A stretch of DNA of 64,000 bases from Planctomycetota bacterium (GCA_029259775.1 JAJDEN010000015.1:62001-126000), one strand, 5' to 3'; positions 24,015-32,914 are shown, counted from the first letter of the stretch. Notes: generated by a model not told the origin, from the sequence alone. Translations and numbers: made by a program.

Positions 24015-24718
24015 TGCTGATCCTCGAGAACGTGGACGTCTACTACGGCAACATCCAGGCCCTCTACGGACTCTCCCTGGAGGTCAAGGAAGGCGAGATC
24101 GTCACGCTGATCGGCAGCAACGGCGCGGGCAAGACGACGACGCTCCGAACCATCTCCGGCTTGTTGCCCGCACGTGGCGGCTCGATCCTGTTCGAGGGCG
24201 AGCCGCTCGTCGGCCAGCGGCCGGAGAAGATCGTCGGGCGCGGGATCGCGCACTCGCCCGAGGGGCGGCGGATCTTCGTTGGCCTGTCGGTGCGCGAGAA
24301 CCTGGAGATGGGCGCCTACCTGGTGCGGGATGCGGCCAAGAAGAAGGAGCGCCTCGAGCGCGTCTTCAGCCTCTTCCCGCGACTCGAGGAGCGCATCAAC
24401 CAATCGGGCGGCACCCTCTCGGGCGGTGAGCAGCAGATGCTCGCGATCGGCCGGGCGTTGATGAGCCGGCCGAAGTTGCTCTTGCTCGACGAACCGAGTC
24501 TCGGCATCGCGCCGATTCTCGTGCAGGAGATCTTCCACGAGATCGACCGCATCCGGCGCGAGGACGGCACGACGATCCTGCTCGTCGAGCAGAACGCGCG
24601 CATGGCGCTGAAGTTGGCCGACCGCGGCTACGTGATCGAGACGGGCCGCATCGTGCATCAGGACCAGGCCGACGCGCTGCTCGACGACCCCAAGGTGCGC
24701 GAGGCGTATCTCGGGTAG
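24014..24718 (+). CDS. livF: Branched-chain amino acid ABC transporter ATPase LivF
   Basis: A 234-residue ATPase of the usual LivF length. MLILENVDVYYGNIQALYGLSLEVKEGE is followed by Walker A GSNGAGKTT, the signature LSGGEQQMLAIGRALM, Walker B LLLLDEPSLGIAP and the H-loop VEQNARMAL. Overlaps livG by one base (TGATG). Last gene of the operon, with 52 bp to the next start. Confidence 0.95.
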   Translation: MLILENVDVYYGNIQALYGLSLEVKEGEIVTLIGSNGAGKTTTLRTISGLLPARGGSILFEGEPLVGQRPEKIVGRGIAHSPEGRRIFVGLSVRENLEMGAYLVRDAAKKKERLERVFSLFPRLEERINQSGGTLSGGEQQMLAIGRALMSRPKLLLLDEPSLGIAPILVQEIFHEIDRIRREDGTTILLVEQNARMALKLADRGYVIETGRIVHQDQADALLDDPKVREAYLG

Positions 24719-24758
24719 CGCCGGCCCTGGGGCCTCGACAGGCGGACGCGCGGTCCAG

Positions 24759-24764
24759 TAGCCT
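24759..24764 (+). promoter_or_regulatory. -10-like TAGCCT for the following membrane/coiled-coil gene
   Basis: TAGCCT-CTCGGC-ATG: TANNNT, 6-nt gap, no Shine-Dalgarno. Suggests the gene has its own leaderless message even though it follows livF closely. Confidence 0.4.
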
Positions 24765-24770
24765 CTCGGC

Positions 24771-25397
24771 ATGGGTGCACGGACAAGGACCGGTCGAAGA
24801 GGCAGTGTGCTGCGACGTGCACGTGCGTGGCTGGGGACCACCAGCCTGCGCGCGTTGAAGGCCTCCCGGCTGCTCATCTCAGGCGAAGCCCTCGTCGCGA
24901 CGGTCTGGATCTTGGTGCTGGGCGGCTCGGATGACCTCGGGCGCTCCGTCGCAGTCTTTCTCTGGACGATGGCGGGCACGCTCGTGGTCACCTTCTTCGT
25001 CGCGGCCGTGCGGACCGGAAACATCTTCGGCTCGCCGGAGGATCATGCGGCGTGCGAGGCTCGTGAGGGCGAGCTGAAGAGGGTCTACACCAAGGCGCTC
25101 AACGAACGGGACCTGCTCAACGAGAGGCTGCGTGCCGCCGGCCGCCTCTTGAAGGAGAAGGACAGGGCGATCGCCGGGCTGCGGAGAGACCTCCAGCGGC
25201 TGCCGAACGAGATCGAGGGCTTGCAGGGAGCAATCCGGGGACTGGAGCAGGAGAAGCGGGGCCTCCGAGCCGAGGCCGAGGGCTTGACGCAGCGCGTACG
25301 CGCGCTGGAGGCCGAACTCCAGCGCGCGCGGCTACCGCGTCCAGGCGAGCCCGACTCGAGCCTCAGCAGCTGGGCCTCGAGCTACGACCGCAGCTAG
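24771..25397 (+). CDS. Two-helix membrane protein with long C-terminal coiled coil
   Basis: A 208-residue protein. The first 30 residues are basic. Two hydrophobic helices follow at about 36-52 and 60-83. From about 95 to 190 it is a continuous helix with heptad-like Leu/Ala/Ile spacing (KALNERDLLNERLRAAGRLLKEKD ... LRAEAEGLTQRVRALEAEL), a predicted coiled coil facing the cytoplasm. No enzymatic motif and no family recognised. Upstream are the liv genes on the same strand, but the TAGCCT at 6 nt suggests separate expression. Confidence 0.65.
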   Translation: MGARTRTGRRGSVLRRARAWLGTTSLRALKASRLLISGEALVATVWILVLGGSDDLGRSVAVFLWTMAGTLVVTFFVAAVRTGNIFGSPEDHAACEAREGELKRVYTKALNERDLLNERLRAAGRLLKEKDRAIAGLRRDLQRLPNEIEGLQGAIRGLEQEKRGLRAEAEGLTQRVRALEAELQRARLPRPGEPDSSLSSWASSYDRS

Positions 25398-25410
25398 CCG
25401 TGCCGTGGAG

Positions 25411-28338
25411 TTACGTCGGTAGACCCCACAGCACCCACGCTGCCCAGTAGTAGGGGGCGCGCCACTTCTTCTGCGAGCGCACGTGGGCTTGCGCCTTCTT
25501 GAGGGCGGCGGCGGCGCTCAGACGCGGTCCCTTCTTGGGATTCCAGAGTCGGTAGAACTCCTTCATCAAGGCGCTCGTCGCAGCGTCGTCGACCTTCCAG
25601 AGGGAGCAGAGCACGCGTCGGCTGCCGGCGTACATGAAGGCGCGCGTGAGTCCGATGATGCCCTCGGCGCGGTAGATGCGTCCGCGTCCCGATTCGCACG
25701 CAGAGAGGGCCACGAGATCCGTCGGCACCTTGGCGGTGAAGACCTCGACGACGCTCAGCAGGCCGTCGTCGGGCGGTGCCGGCGTCAAGGCCAGTGCGGT
25801 CTGCATCGGCCGGTCCAGGTCCAGGATGCCATGGCAGGCGAAGTGCACGGCACGCCAGCGCCGCTTGGACAGGAGCCGTTCACGGACGGCCTTCTCGGTC
25901 ACCTTCTTGCCCAGGACGACGGACGTGCCGACCTGCGTCGCCTCGTCCCCCGAGTCGGGCAGGTCCTGGAGGCGCGCGTAGCCGGCGTAGTCGACGCCGC
26001 CGAACGCGAGCACGTCCGTGCGCCGCCCGCTCGGCTCGCCGCGTAGCGCTCCGTAGGCGGTTCCCGAGGGGATGTAGGCGATCTCGCGCTTGGGGACGAG
26101 CGTGGATAGCGGTACCAGGAACAGGTCTCCCGTGGGAGAGGCGAGGAGTCGCTTGACGTTCGCCCCGAGCTTGAGCGGGTCGACGATCAGCTTGCGCAGT
26201 GCGGCGAGTTCGGCCTTGCCCGGGCCCGCGTCACTCGACGTCGCATCAACGACCCGTTCACAGGCTGCGTCGCACGCCGTCTGCGGCGCGAGCCGTACGA
26301 TCCGCGCGGCCTTGGGTTCAACGACCAGGGCAACGTAGGACGTCTCGGCCAGCGCATACAAGACGAAGGCCTCGTCGGGCTCGAGGTATCCCTGCAGGGC
26401 GTCGAGGTCGTCGACGGTCGGGTAGGCCAACGCGGCCTCGCTCTTCGCCTCCCGTCGAATACGACCCGCGATGGCTTCCAGCCTCTTGGTCGCCGCCGTG
26501 ACCTCCCTCTTCCGCTTGCGAATCTGGGGGAGGGAGCGGCTCCGAAGCACGCGCTGGTAGACGGTGCGGCTCTCGGCAAGGGCTGCGCGTGCGGCGGATT
26601 CCTCGGTCTGCAGCGCGGCGGGGATGGACAGCGCACGCAGCTTCTCGCGCCCCTCGAGGGACTCGAGCAGGGCCATGGCTCGGCCGGCCTCGATCACCTC
26701 GGCCAGGGCGGCGGGATCGTCGAGTCGCGTCGCCGCTTCGGTCGCCAGCTCGAACAATCTGGCGTGGCGGGCGCGAGCCTCGGCCCCCTGCCCCTCGGCC
26801 AGGCCGCCGACCATGACGCCGATCTGCGCGACGGCGATGCGACCCGCGGCCAGTGCGCCCTTGGCATCGTCCTGGGCAAGTCGGCACTGCATGAGGCCGA
26901 GCTGCCCTTGGACCAGGAGATCGCGCGCGCCGATGCGGTCCGCAAGCTTCGCGTTGGCCGCGAAGCGTGTGCCGGCCGTGGCGTACTGCTTGAGATGCAG
27001 CAGGCACTCGCCGACGTTCTGCTCGAGGCTCGCCAGCAGGAAGGGAGCGTCGAGGTCCTTGACCATCGCGACGGCTCTCTCGCAGAGCACGAGTGCCTTC
27101 TCGCCGCGTCCCTGCCTGAGCTCCAGATGGCCGAGGTTGGCCAGCGCGGTAGCGATCGACGGAGGATGCTTGGCAATCTCGAAGGAGGCCAGTGCTTCGG
27201 TGAGCGCCGTACGCGCGCCATCGAAGTCCTCGACCCACATCTTCGCCTGGCCCACATTGCCCAGGAAGGTCGCGACGCGCGCGGTCATCTGCGACTCGCG
27301 CGCGAGCTTGAGCGCCTGCTCGTAGGCCTCTACCGCGGCCTCGTATTCGCCGATGGCCGTGCGTATCGCACCCAGACCGGCGAGCAGGTCCACGCGGCGG
27401 CGCTTGCTGCGCACGAGTCCGAGGCCACGCTCCACGAACACGAGCGCGCGGCTGTGCTCGCCGCTCAGCCGGTATGCGGTTGCCATGCCGATCAGGACGC
27501 GCACGGTCTGCGCGCTGTTGCCGAGTTCCCGGAAGATCGCGAGGGCCTCGGCGAACTGCCCGAGGGCCTTGTCGTACCTTCCGAGCTCCGTGTAGACGTT
27601 CGCTGCGAAGAACAGGGCCTGCGCCTCCCACGCCCGTCGCTTCCGTTGCCGCTCGACTGCTCGCATCTTCTCGAAGGCGGTGAGCATGCCGGCGTAGTCG
27701 AGTGCGCCGTGCGAAGCGAGGGCAGCCTGGAGATACGCTTCACGGGCGCCGCGCAGCCAGCCGAGTGCTTTGGCCTTGTCCGCGATCGGGGCGAGCAGGG
27801 CCGCGGCCTCGGCATGCTTGCCGGTGCGTCGCAGGGCGTCGCCGCGATTCCCGCCGATGGCGAGAGCCGCCACGTCGGTCCCCGTGCTGGGGGCGCTCGC
27901 GGCGAGGGTTTCCCACGCCTTGGCTTGGCGCTGACCGTCGCTGGCGACGAGGGCAGCGATGTCCTTCGTCGAGGGCCTACGTTTCAGACGCGACGCGACA
28001 TAGGCCGGTAGGCCTGCCAAGTCGTTATGCCGCGCCGCGCCCGATTGCCGCGCCGCGCCCGCAAAGGCGCGCGCGGCCTCGGGGTCCGTGCCACAGAGTA
28101 CCTCCGCGACGAGAAACGGATCCGGTTCCCAGCGTTCGGCCAGCATGGCCATGTCCGCCGACGCACCCGCTGCGTGGGCCCTGACGACGGCAGCGGCCGC
28201 GACCTCCAGTCGGTCGGCCGGACCCTCGGCCTCGGCCGAGCGTCCGCTCCAGAGCGCCAGCGCGGTGAGCGAGAGTGCGAGAAGGCGCCCCATCACCCGG
28301 CGTTGCTCACGTGAACGCGGCATGCGAATGCGTTGCAT
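25411..28338 (-). CDS. Exported TPR-CHAT protein (caspase-fold protease)
   Basis: About 975 residues. N-terminal signal-like helix GRLLALSLTALALWSG ends near SAEA. Helical repeats of TPR type at about 140-500 include ANVYTELGRYDKALGQFAEALAIFRE, GAIRTAIGEYEAAVEAYEQALKLA and ANLGHLELRQGRGEKALVLCERA. The C-terminal 330 residues are a CHAT domain with the intact dyad His836 (VHFACHG) and Cys881 (ALSACESG). The tail KKWRAPYYWAAW matches the family. CHAT domains are caspase/separase-like cysteine proteases; TPRs usually sense partners. I chose ATG 28338 because TATGGT lies 6 nt upstream; ATG 28353 and 28323 are in frame too. It is the third gene of a same-strand run with a trypsin-like protease. 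Export is unusual for this family. Confidence 0.85.
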   Translation of the reverse strand: MQRIRMPRSREQRRVMGRLLALSLTALALWSGRSAEAEGPADRLEVAAAAVVRAHAAGASADMAMLAERWEPDPFLVAEVLCGTDPEAARAFAGAARQSGAARHNDLAGLPAYVASRLKRRPSTKDIAALVASDGQRQAKAWETLAASAPSTGTDVAALAIGGNRGDALRRTGKHAEAAALLAPIADKAKALGWLRGAREAYLQAALASHGALDYAGMLTAFEKMRAVERQRKRRAWEAQALFFAANVYTELGRYDKALGQFAEALAIFRELGNSAQTVRVLIGMATAYRLSGEHSRALVFVERGLGLVRSKRRRVDLLAGLGAIRTAIGEYEAAVEAYEQALKLARESQMTARVATFLGNVGQAKMWVEDFDGARTALTEALASFEIAKHPPSIATALANLGHLELRQGRGEKALVLCERAVAMVKDLDAPFLLASLEQNVGECLLHLKQYATAGTRFAANAKLADRIGARDLLVQGQLGLMQCRLAQDDAKGALAAGRIAVAQIGVMVGGLAEGQGAEARARHARLFELATEAATRLDDPAALAEVIEAGRAMALLESLEGREKLRALSIPAALQTEESAARAALAESRTVYQRVLRSRSLPQIRKRKREVTAATKRLEAIAGRIRREAKSEAALAYPTVDDLDALQGYLEPDEAFVLYALAETSYVALVVEPKAARIVRLAPQTACDAACERVVDATSSDAGPGKAELAALRKLIVDPLKLGANVKRLLASPTGDLFLVPLSTLVPKREIAYIPSGTAYGALRGEPSGRRTDVLAFGGVDYAGYARLQDLPDSGDEATQVGTSVVLGKKVTEKAVRERLLSKRRWRAVHFACHGILDLDRPMQTALALTPAPPDDGLLSVVEVFTAKVPTDLVALSACESGRGRIYRAEGIIGLTRAFMYAGSRRVLCSLWKVDDAATSALMKEFYRLWNPKKGPRLSAAAALKKAQAHVRSQKKWRAPYYWAAWVLWGLPT

Positions 28339-28344
28339 CCGGAC

Positions 28345-28350
28345 ACCATA
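28345..28350 (-). promoter_or_regulatory. -10-like TATGGT for the TPR-CHAT gene
   Basis: Minus strand TATGGT-GTCCGG-ATG(28338). It fits TANNNT with a 6-nt gap and so selects ATG 28338 among three in-frame ATGs. It lies inside the 22-bp gap after the 166-residue gene, so the CHAT gene may be both read through and separately started. Confidence 0.45.
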
Positions 28351-28360
28351 CACGTCCGGT

Positions 28361-28861
28361 CTAGGTGCCGGGCAGGCCGGGCTCCCACGTCTGCTGCGGA
28401 TCGCCGGCGCCGTCCCACGTCACGCGACGGATGTACATGCCGGGGTAGGCCGCCGTGTACGTGGGCCTCCACTGACCGCCGATCTTCACCTGGGCGCCGA
28501 TGACGTTCTGCTTCTGACCCATCAGGGCATGCGTGAAGGGCTGCCAGTCGGGAACCGGATTCTCGGGCGGCCCCGTGACCTCCGTAGCGTACTGGGTCGG
28601 GATCTCGTTCGGGATCGGCAGACCGGGCATGGCCGGGGGGTCCGGGGGCATCTCGTCTTCGTAGCGGAAGTTCTCGAACGTGACCGGACCCTCAGGGAGC
28701 TTTCCTCCGATGTTCGGCCCTGATCCCGGCTGCCGGATGCGCAGTCGCTCACCGCCCTCGAGATCGATCTGAAGCCACTCGCCTTCTCGCACGAAGTTTC
28801 CGGCCGTTGCGACCCGCTTCCAGATCTCGACGTTGTTGTCCGACTTCTTGTTGTCTGCCAT
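28361..28861 (-). CDS. Unknown 166-residue protein between protease and CHAT genes
   Basis: A 166-residue soluble protein: MADNKKSDNNVEIWKRVATAGNF, then a likely all-beta region (VREGEWLQIDLEGGERLRI), a Pro-rich central stretch (DEMPPDPPAMPGLPIPNEIPT) and a C-terminal part with YPGMYIRRVTWDG. No signal peptide and no catalytic motif. I do not recognise it. It lies 132 bp after the trypsin-like gene and only 22 bp before the TPR-CHAT start, so it is probably co-transcribed. It could be a substrate, inhibitor or adaptor of the proteases; that is a guess from position alone. Confidence 0.6.
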   Translation of the reverse strand: MADNKKSDNNVEIWKRVATAGNFVREGEWLQIDLEGGERLRIRQPGSGPNIGGKLPEGPVTFENFRYEDEMPPDPPAMPGLPIPNEIPTQYATEVTGPPENPVPDWQPFTHALMGQKQNVIGAQVKIGGQWRPTYTAAYPGMYIRRVTWDGAGDPQQTWEPGLPGT

Positions 28862-28993
28862 TGCGCTACCCCCGGTTCCGATCAGCATCCAAGCGGTCGT
28901 GCGAGCGGAAACCAGATCGCACAGACCGGCGGACAGCGAACCAGATCGCCCCACGGGCGTCAAGGGCGCGCTGTCGTACGCAGGGACCGGCGC

Positions 28994-30364
28994 CTACTTC
29001 CTGTCGAACGCGCCCCAGGCACGCATCGTCGATTTGAGCGTCGCACCGGGCCGCTTGATGATGAGGGGGGGCTTCGGCTTGGGCGGTACCGGATCCGGGT
29101 TGGGATCGTCTTGCCGCTGACCCTTGCCGATGAGTTCCGCCAGCTTGAGCATGAACTCCGGATCCGTCACGCTCGGCGGGGGCTCGAAGCACGCCTCGAG
29201 TTGAGACGTTCTCGTCAGGTCGCCGAACCGCGTGGCGGAGAGCGGCTTCTCCTTGTCCAGGGCCGCGACGCGCTGCTGAAGGTCCCGGATGATGGAGGCC
29301 AGGCGCACGCCTTGGTTCGCTCGCCAGGGGATCCGGTTGGCCGGCGGATTCTCGCCATCCCAGGGATCGGCGCCGGGCCTCTCGACGATGCGTCCGCGAT
29401 GGTCGGTGTACCTGGCCACGGCCGCGTTGTGCAGGCCGACGAGATCCCACGCGTCATTCCACACGGGCGAGCCCGACGAGAGCTTCTGCGTGTCCGCCAG
29501 GTAGTGGAGGTGGTCCCGACTGCTGCACGGGATGACACCGTTCTGCCGCATGGCGATCTTCTGATGCCTGCCGCCGGGGTACTGGATGATGTTGACCCGA
29601 TCGGGTTGGCGAGGCTCGGTGGCAGGCTCCCGCAACTGGCTGTAGCCGCGCGGGAGCAGCGGAACGCCTTCGGTCGACAGCGGCTCGATGTGCACGACGG
29701 CGTAGTCCAGGGCCATCTTGGATGTCCAGCTCTTGCCCGAGCCCGGCTGGGGCGGCGGGGGACTCGTGACGAAGAACTTGCGGGGGTTGAGCCTGTGTCG
29801 ATGCACGCGCAGCGACTTCGAGCCGGGGAGTGAGACGTAGTCGAACTCGGCGACAGCGATCGTCGAGAGCCACTTGGTGAGAACGTGCCGGTTTGTCATC
29901 AGCAGGGAGGGACCAATGAGGAAGCCCGTCCCGAGCTTCGTGGGCTCGGGCACGGCCGCACCGGAGCCGCTGGGCGGGTGCGGGATGATGAGGCGAGCGA
30001 CGGTGGCGCGCTTGCTTGCCGCGGCCAACAGGAAGTAGGTTCCCAGCAAGTCGTCGCCGTCGCCGTCGCCGCGAGAAGGTGCGTAGGGCGCCTGAATGCT
30101 CTGCGCCATCGCCGGCTTCTCGATCCTCATCGGCCGCGCATCGGATGCGCTGGCGGCAGCGCCGCCGAGTTCCTCCTGCGCCTCGGGCGGCGGCTCTACG
30201 GTCTCGGGCTCCTCGCTCATGGCCACGGGCGCCGTGGCCTGCGCGTGGTTCATGGTGGCGGCCTGACGCTGCGCGAAGCGACGCTCCCGAACCCGCTTCA
30301 TCTCCTCCTTGAACTTCGCGTCCTCGGGGTCCATTTCAACAAGCTTGGTGTCGTCATCAGGCAT
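28994..30364 (-). CDS. Trypsin-like serine protease with acidic N-terminal extension
   Basis: A 456-residue protein. Residues 1-105 are acidic and helical with low complexity. The S1 core follows at about 145-320: GTGFLIGPSLLMTNRHVL (His160), ALDYAVVHI (Asp220) and LSSGSPVWN (Ser299), a complete triad of the S1B/HtrA-like intracellular kind. The C-terminal part (about 350-456) is partly helical and ends in a Pro/Lys-rich linker (DPVPPKPKPPLIIKRPG). There is no signal peptide, so a cytoplasmic location is expected. AGGAGAG precedes ATG 30364. First of the three-gene protease run. Such soluble trypsin-like proteases occur in predicted bacterial conflict systems, often with CHAT proteins; that function here is inference. 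Confidence 0.85.
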   Translation of the reverse strand: MPDDDTKLVEMDPEDAKFKEEMKRVRERRFAQRQAATMNHAQATAPVAMSEEPETVEPPPEAQEELGGAAASASDARPMRIEKPAMAQSIQAPYAPSRGDGDGDDLLGTYFLLAAASKRATVARLIIPHPPSGSGAAVPEPTKLGTGFLIGPSLLMTNRHVLTKWLSTIAVAEFDYVSLPGSKSLRVHRHRLNPRKFFVTSPPPPQPGSGKSWTSKMALDYAVVHIEPLSTEGVPLLPRGYSQLREPATEPRQPDRVNIIQYPGGRHQKIAMRQNGVIPCSSRDHLHYLADTQKLSSGSPVWNDAWDLVGLHNAAVARYTDHRGRIVERPGADPWDGENPPANRIPWRANQGVRLASIIRDLQQRVAALDKEKPLSATRFGDLTRTSQLEACFEPPPSVTDPEFMLKLAELIGKGQRQDDPNPDPVPPKPKPPLIIKRPGATLKSTMRAWGAFDRK

Positions 30365-30461
30365 CCGGCGCTCTCCTGCGTCTTCGCGTGTCGGGGCGCG
30401 ACGGTACGCCCGGTGCGGGAAGGGGAGCAAGGGGAATGCCACCTTCGCGGGCGGCCGAGTC

Positions 30462-30845
30462 TCACAGGCGAGCGACGACGGGAATCAACTCCATCGTGCG
30501 GGCCATGAAGCGCGGCCCCGTCATCTGACGCGCGATGTCGGGGCGTTCACCCGTGCCGTACTGCTCCAGGTAGGCGGCGTTCACCCGCTCGCCGATCTCA
30601 TCGAGATCCGGCGGGATCACGCCCTCGACGGGAAGGATGGTTTCGCCACAACGGAGCGCCCCATCGGGCGCCGCCTGGAACGCCTGATACCAACTGCGCT
30701 CGCTGAAGCCCCATTGACGACAGAACAGACGGTCGTCAGCGACGACGACCCACATGTCGATCCAGCGATGCTCCGTCCCGGCGCGCAGCTGCAGCATCTC
30801 GGTCGCCAGGACGAGGTCGATGATGTCGCGTCGACGGAGGTTCAC
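30462..30845 (-). CDS. DUF2255-family protein
   Basis: A 127-residue protein matching DUF2255 by its central motif HRWIDMWVVVADDRLFCRQWGFSERSWYQAF. That motif is a split-beta-barrel-like strand set also seen in deazaflavin/FMN-dependent small proteins. Function unknown. The start is GTG 30845, because TACCAT sits 7 nt upstream and the resulting N-terminus (NLRRRDIIDLVLATEMLQL) fits the family length. A GTG at 30884 would add 13 residues and lacks support. It follows dapC on the same strand. Confidence 0.72.
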   Translation of the reverse strand: MNLRRRDIIDLVLATEMLQLRAGTEHRWIDMWVVVADDRLFCRQWGFSERSWYQAFQAAPDGALRCGETILPVEGVIPPDLDEIGERVNAAYLEQYGTGERPDIARQMTGPRFMARTMELIPVVARL

Positions 30846-30852
30846 GACCCGG

Positions 30853-30858
30853 ATGGTA
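30853..30858 (-). promoter_or_regulatory. -10-like TACCAT for the DUF2255 gene
   Basis: Minus strand TACCAT, 7 nt, GTG (30845). Fits the leaderless pattern and decides the start codon. Confidence 0.4.
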
Positions 30859-30914
30859 CGCGCGGCCCTGATTCGGTCGCTCACGACGATCCCGCGGGCG
30901 TCCGGCCGCGACGT

Positions 30915-32051
30915 CTAGAGCGCCGCCCAGCGCTCCAGGGCGTGCTTGCACTGGGCGGGCGTGGGGACGAGGGCCAAGCGGATGAACCCGTCGTTGCCGG
31001 GGCCGAACATCGAGCCCGGCGACACGACGATGCCGGCTTCGAGCAGTCGGCTTGCGTAGGCCTCGTCCTTCTCGCCCTCGGGCACGCTGACCCAGAGGTA
31101 GAAGGTCGAGTCCGTGGGGTAGAGCGAGAGGCCCAGCTTCTCGAGGCCCCTGATCATGATGGAGCGCTTGACGCCAAAGACCTGCCTGCGCTGCTCGACA
31201 TGCGATTCGTCGTTCCACGCCGCGATCGAGGCGTGCTGCACCCACTCGGTCTGGGCCTGCCCCATGGCCGCGCGGCATGCCTTGTAGCGCGCGAGGATCT
31301 CGGCGTCGCCGGCCAGCATGCCGGAGCGGTACGCGGTCATGCCGGAGCGCTTGCTCAGGCTGTGGAACGCGAGGCAGCCCGTGCGGCCGAACTGCAAGAT
31401 GCTCCGGGGCTTCTCGCCGAAGTAGATCTCCGTGTAGCACTCGTCCGAGCAAAGGACGAAGCCGTGCTCCTCTTGTGCTGCGACCCACGCGCGCCAGAGT
31501 TCATCCGGCAGATCCTTGCCCGTGGGGTTGTGCGGGTAGTTGATCCAGACGATCCGCGCTCGTGCAAGCACGTCGGACGGGATCGCCGCAGGGTCCATGA
31601 GGTAGTCGTTGTCCGCCGTCAGCGTGACGGGATGCAGGTCGGCGTTCGCGTACAGGCTGCCGATGGCCATCACCGGGTAGCCCGGGTCGGGGTAGACGAC
31701 CGTGCGCTTGGCCTCCGACGGATCGACCAGCACGAGCGGCAGGTGGAACATCGCCTCCTTGCTGCCGCGCGTCGGCAGCACCTCGGTGCTCGCGTCGAGC
31801 GTCACGTCGAACCGGCGCGCGAACCACGCGGCGAAGGCCTCGCGCAACTCGGCCAGGCCTGCGATCGTCGGATACTGCGAGATGTCCGGGATGGCGGCGG
31901 CGAGCGCCTCGCGAATGAACGGCGCGGTCGGCTCGACGGGATCCCCCGTGCCGAAGTCCAGGACCTCGATACCCCGGGCGGCCACCTCCGCCTTGCGCCG
32001 GGCGAGCTCGACCATGGGGTAGGGCTTCAGGTTCCTGAGGGATTCGTTCAT
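30915..32051 (-). CDS. dapC: Succinyldiaminopimelate aminotransferase (class I/II), probable
   Basis: A 378-residue fold-type I PLP enzyme. It begins MNESLRNLKPYPMVELARRKA, the DapC-type N-terminus with the LxPYPFxxL-like motif, then FGTGDPVEPT. PLP motifs: YPDPGYPVMA, INYPHNPTGK, SDECYTEIYF and the lysine motif FHSLSKRSGMTAYRSG. The C-terminal Arg region is FIRLALVPT. DapC transfers an amino group from glutamate to N-succinyl-2-amino-6-oxopimelate, the step between DapD and DapE, both of which are encoded 17 kb away. Alanine or aromatic aminotransferases share the fold, but the N-terminal motif favours DapC. Start ATG has TAAGAT 8 nt upstream and no Shine-Dalgarno. Confidence 0.85.
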   Translation of the reverse strand: MNESLRNLKPYPMVELARRKAEVAARGIEVLDFGTGDPVEPTAPFIREALAAAIPDISQYPTIAGLAELREAFAAWFARRFDVTLDASTEVLPTRGSKEAMFHLPLVLVDPSEAKRTVVYPDPGYPVMAIGSLYANADLHPVTLTADNDYLMDPAAIPSDVLARARIVWINYPHNPTGKDLPDELWRAWVAAQEEHGFVLCSDECYTEIYFGEKPRSILQFGRTGCLAFHSLSKRSGMTAYRSGMLAGDAEILARYKACRAAMGQAQTEWVQHASIAAWNDESHVEQRRQVFGVKRSIMIRGLEKLGLSLYPTDSTFYLWVSVPEGEKDEAYASRLLEAGIVVSPGSMFGPGNDGFIRLALVPTPAQCKHALERWAAL

Positions 32052-32059
32052 GGAGGCCG

Positions 32060-32065
32060 ATCTTA
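32060..32065 (-). promoter_or_regulatory. -10-like TAAGAT for dapC
   Basis: Minus strand TAAGAT, 8 nt, ATG (32051). Five of six bases agree with TATAAT. Leaderless start likely. Confidence 0.4.
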
Positions 32066-32125
32066 CGCCGTTTCCGCGCCGTCGGAGGCCTGTGGCAAGG
32101 TGTTCCGCCCGCTGGAGAGGCCTCG

Positions 32126-32896
32126 ATGTGCGAACGGATCCCTGCAGACTGCCTGCCCGAGCCTTCGGGGGATCTGCGGCCTGAGGTGCGGCCGGATGCA
32201 GCGTCGCATGAATCGCCGGATGCCGCGTGGGTGATCCCCCAGGCCGACGTGTGGCCGCTCGACCGCCGCATGGTCCTCGCCGGGATGGGGAGCCTCCTGC
32301 TGACGGCCTGCGCTCCCGCTCGGCGCTCGCGTTCCCGCACCAGCGCAGCTGGGGCCGCACGGCCTCCGTCCCGGCCGCGCCGTCCCGCACCGCCCGCCTA
32401 CCGCGTCCTCCGCCGCACGGCGTGGGGGGCCGAGGCGCTCAAGCCCAACCACGACCCGATGGACCAGGTCACCCGCGTCACCCTGCACCACACGGCCGAG
32501 GTCGCGGGCATGGGCACGCGCACCGACGCCGAGCTCGTCAAGGGCATCCAGAACTTCCATCGCAACACGCGTGGCTGGGCCGACATCGGCTACCACTGGA
32601 TCATCGGGCTCGACGGCAACGTCTATGAAGGCCGCGCGCTCCACGTCCAGGGTGCGCACGCCGGCGGCGGCAACAACAAGCACAACCTGGGCATCAGTGT
32701 CATCGGCGACTTCACCAACGGCCTGCCGGCGTCGAAGCAGCTGCGTACCACGGCGCTGTTTCTCGAAGCATCGTTGCGTCACTACAAGGTCCCGACAAGC
32801 GAGTTGCGCGGGCATCGTGACTTCAAGGCGACCGAGTGTCCGGGCAGCGCCCTCTACGCCTGGCTCGAGTCGTTCAAACGCTCACGCGCAAGCTGA
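32126..32896 (+). CDS. N-acetylmuramoyl-L-alanine amidase (Amidase_2/PGRP type)
   Basis: A 256-residue protein. The catalytic domain (about 98-250) has the zinc His in VTLHHTAEV, YHWIIGLDGNVYEGR, GAHAGGGNNKHNLGISVIGDF and the second zinc site GHRDFKATECPG with the Cys ligand. It cleaves the bond between N-acetylmuramate and the stem peptide. A lipobox-like DRRMVLAGMGSLLLTAC near residues 46-62 follows a 45-residue leader containing a twin Arg, so it is probably an exported lipoprotein (Tat or Sec). GGAG at 32113 precedes ATG. Confidence 0.87.
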   Translation: MCERIPADCLPEPSGDLRPEVRPDAASHESPDAAWVIPQADVWPLDRRMVLAGMGSLLLTACAPARRSRSRTSAAGAARPPSRPRRPAPPAYRVLRRTAWGAEALKPNHDPMDQVTRVTLHHTAEVAGMGTRTDAELVKGIQNFHRNTRGWADIGYHWIIGLDGNVYEGRALHVQGAHAGGGNNKHNLGISVIGDFTNGLPASKQLRTTALFLEASLRHYKVPTSELRGHRDFKATECPGSALYAWLESFKRSRAS

Positions 32897-32914
32897 CGCC
32901 GTCGCGCGACACGT

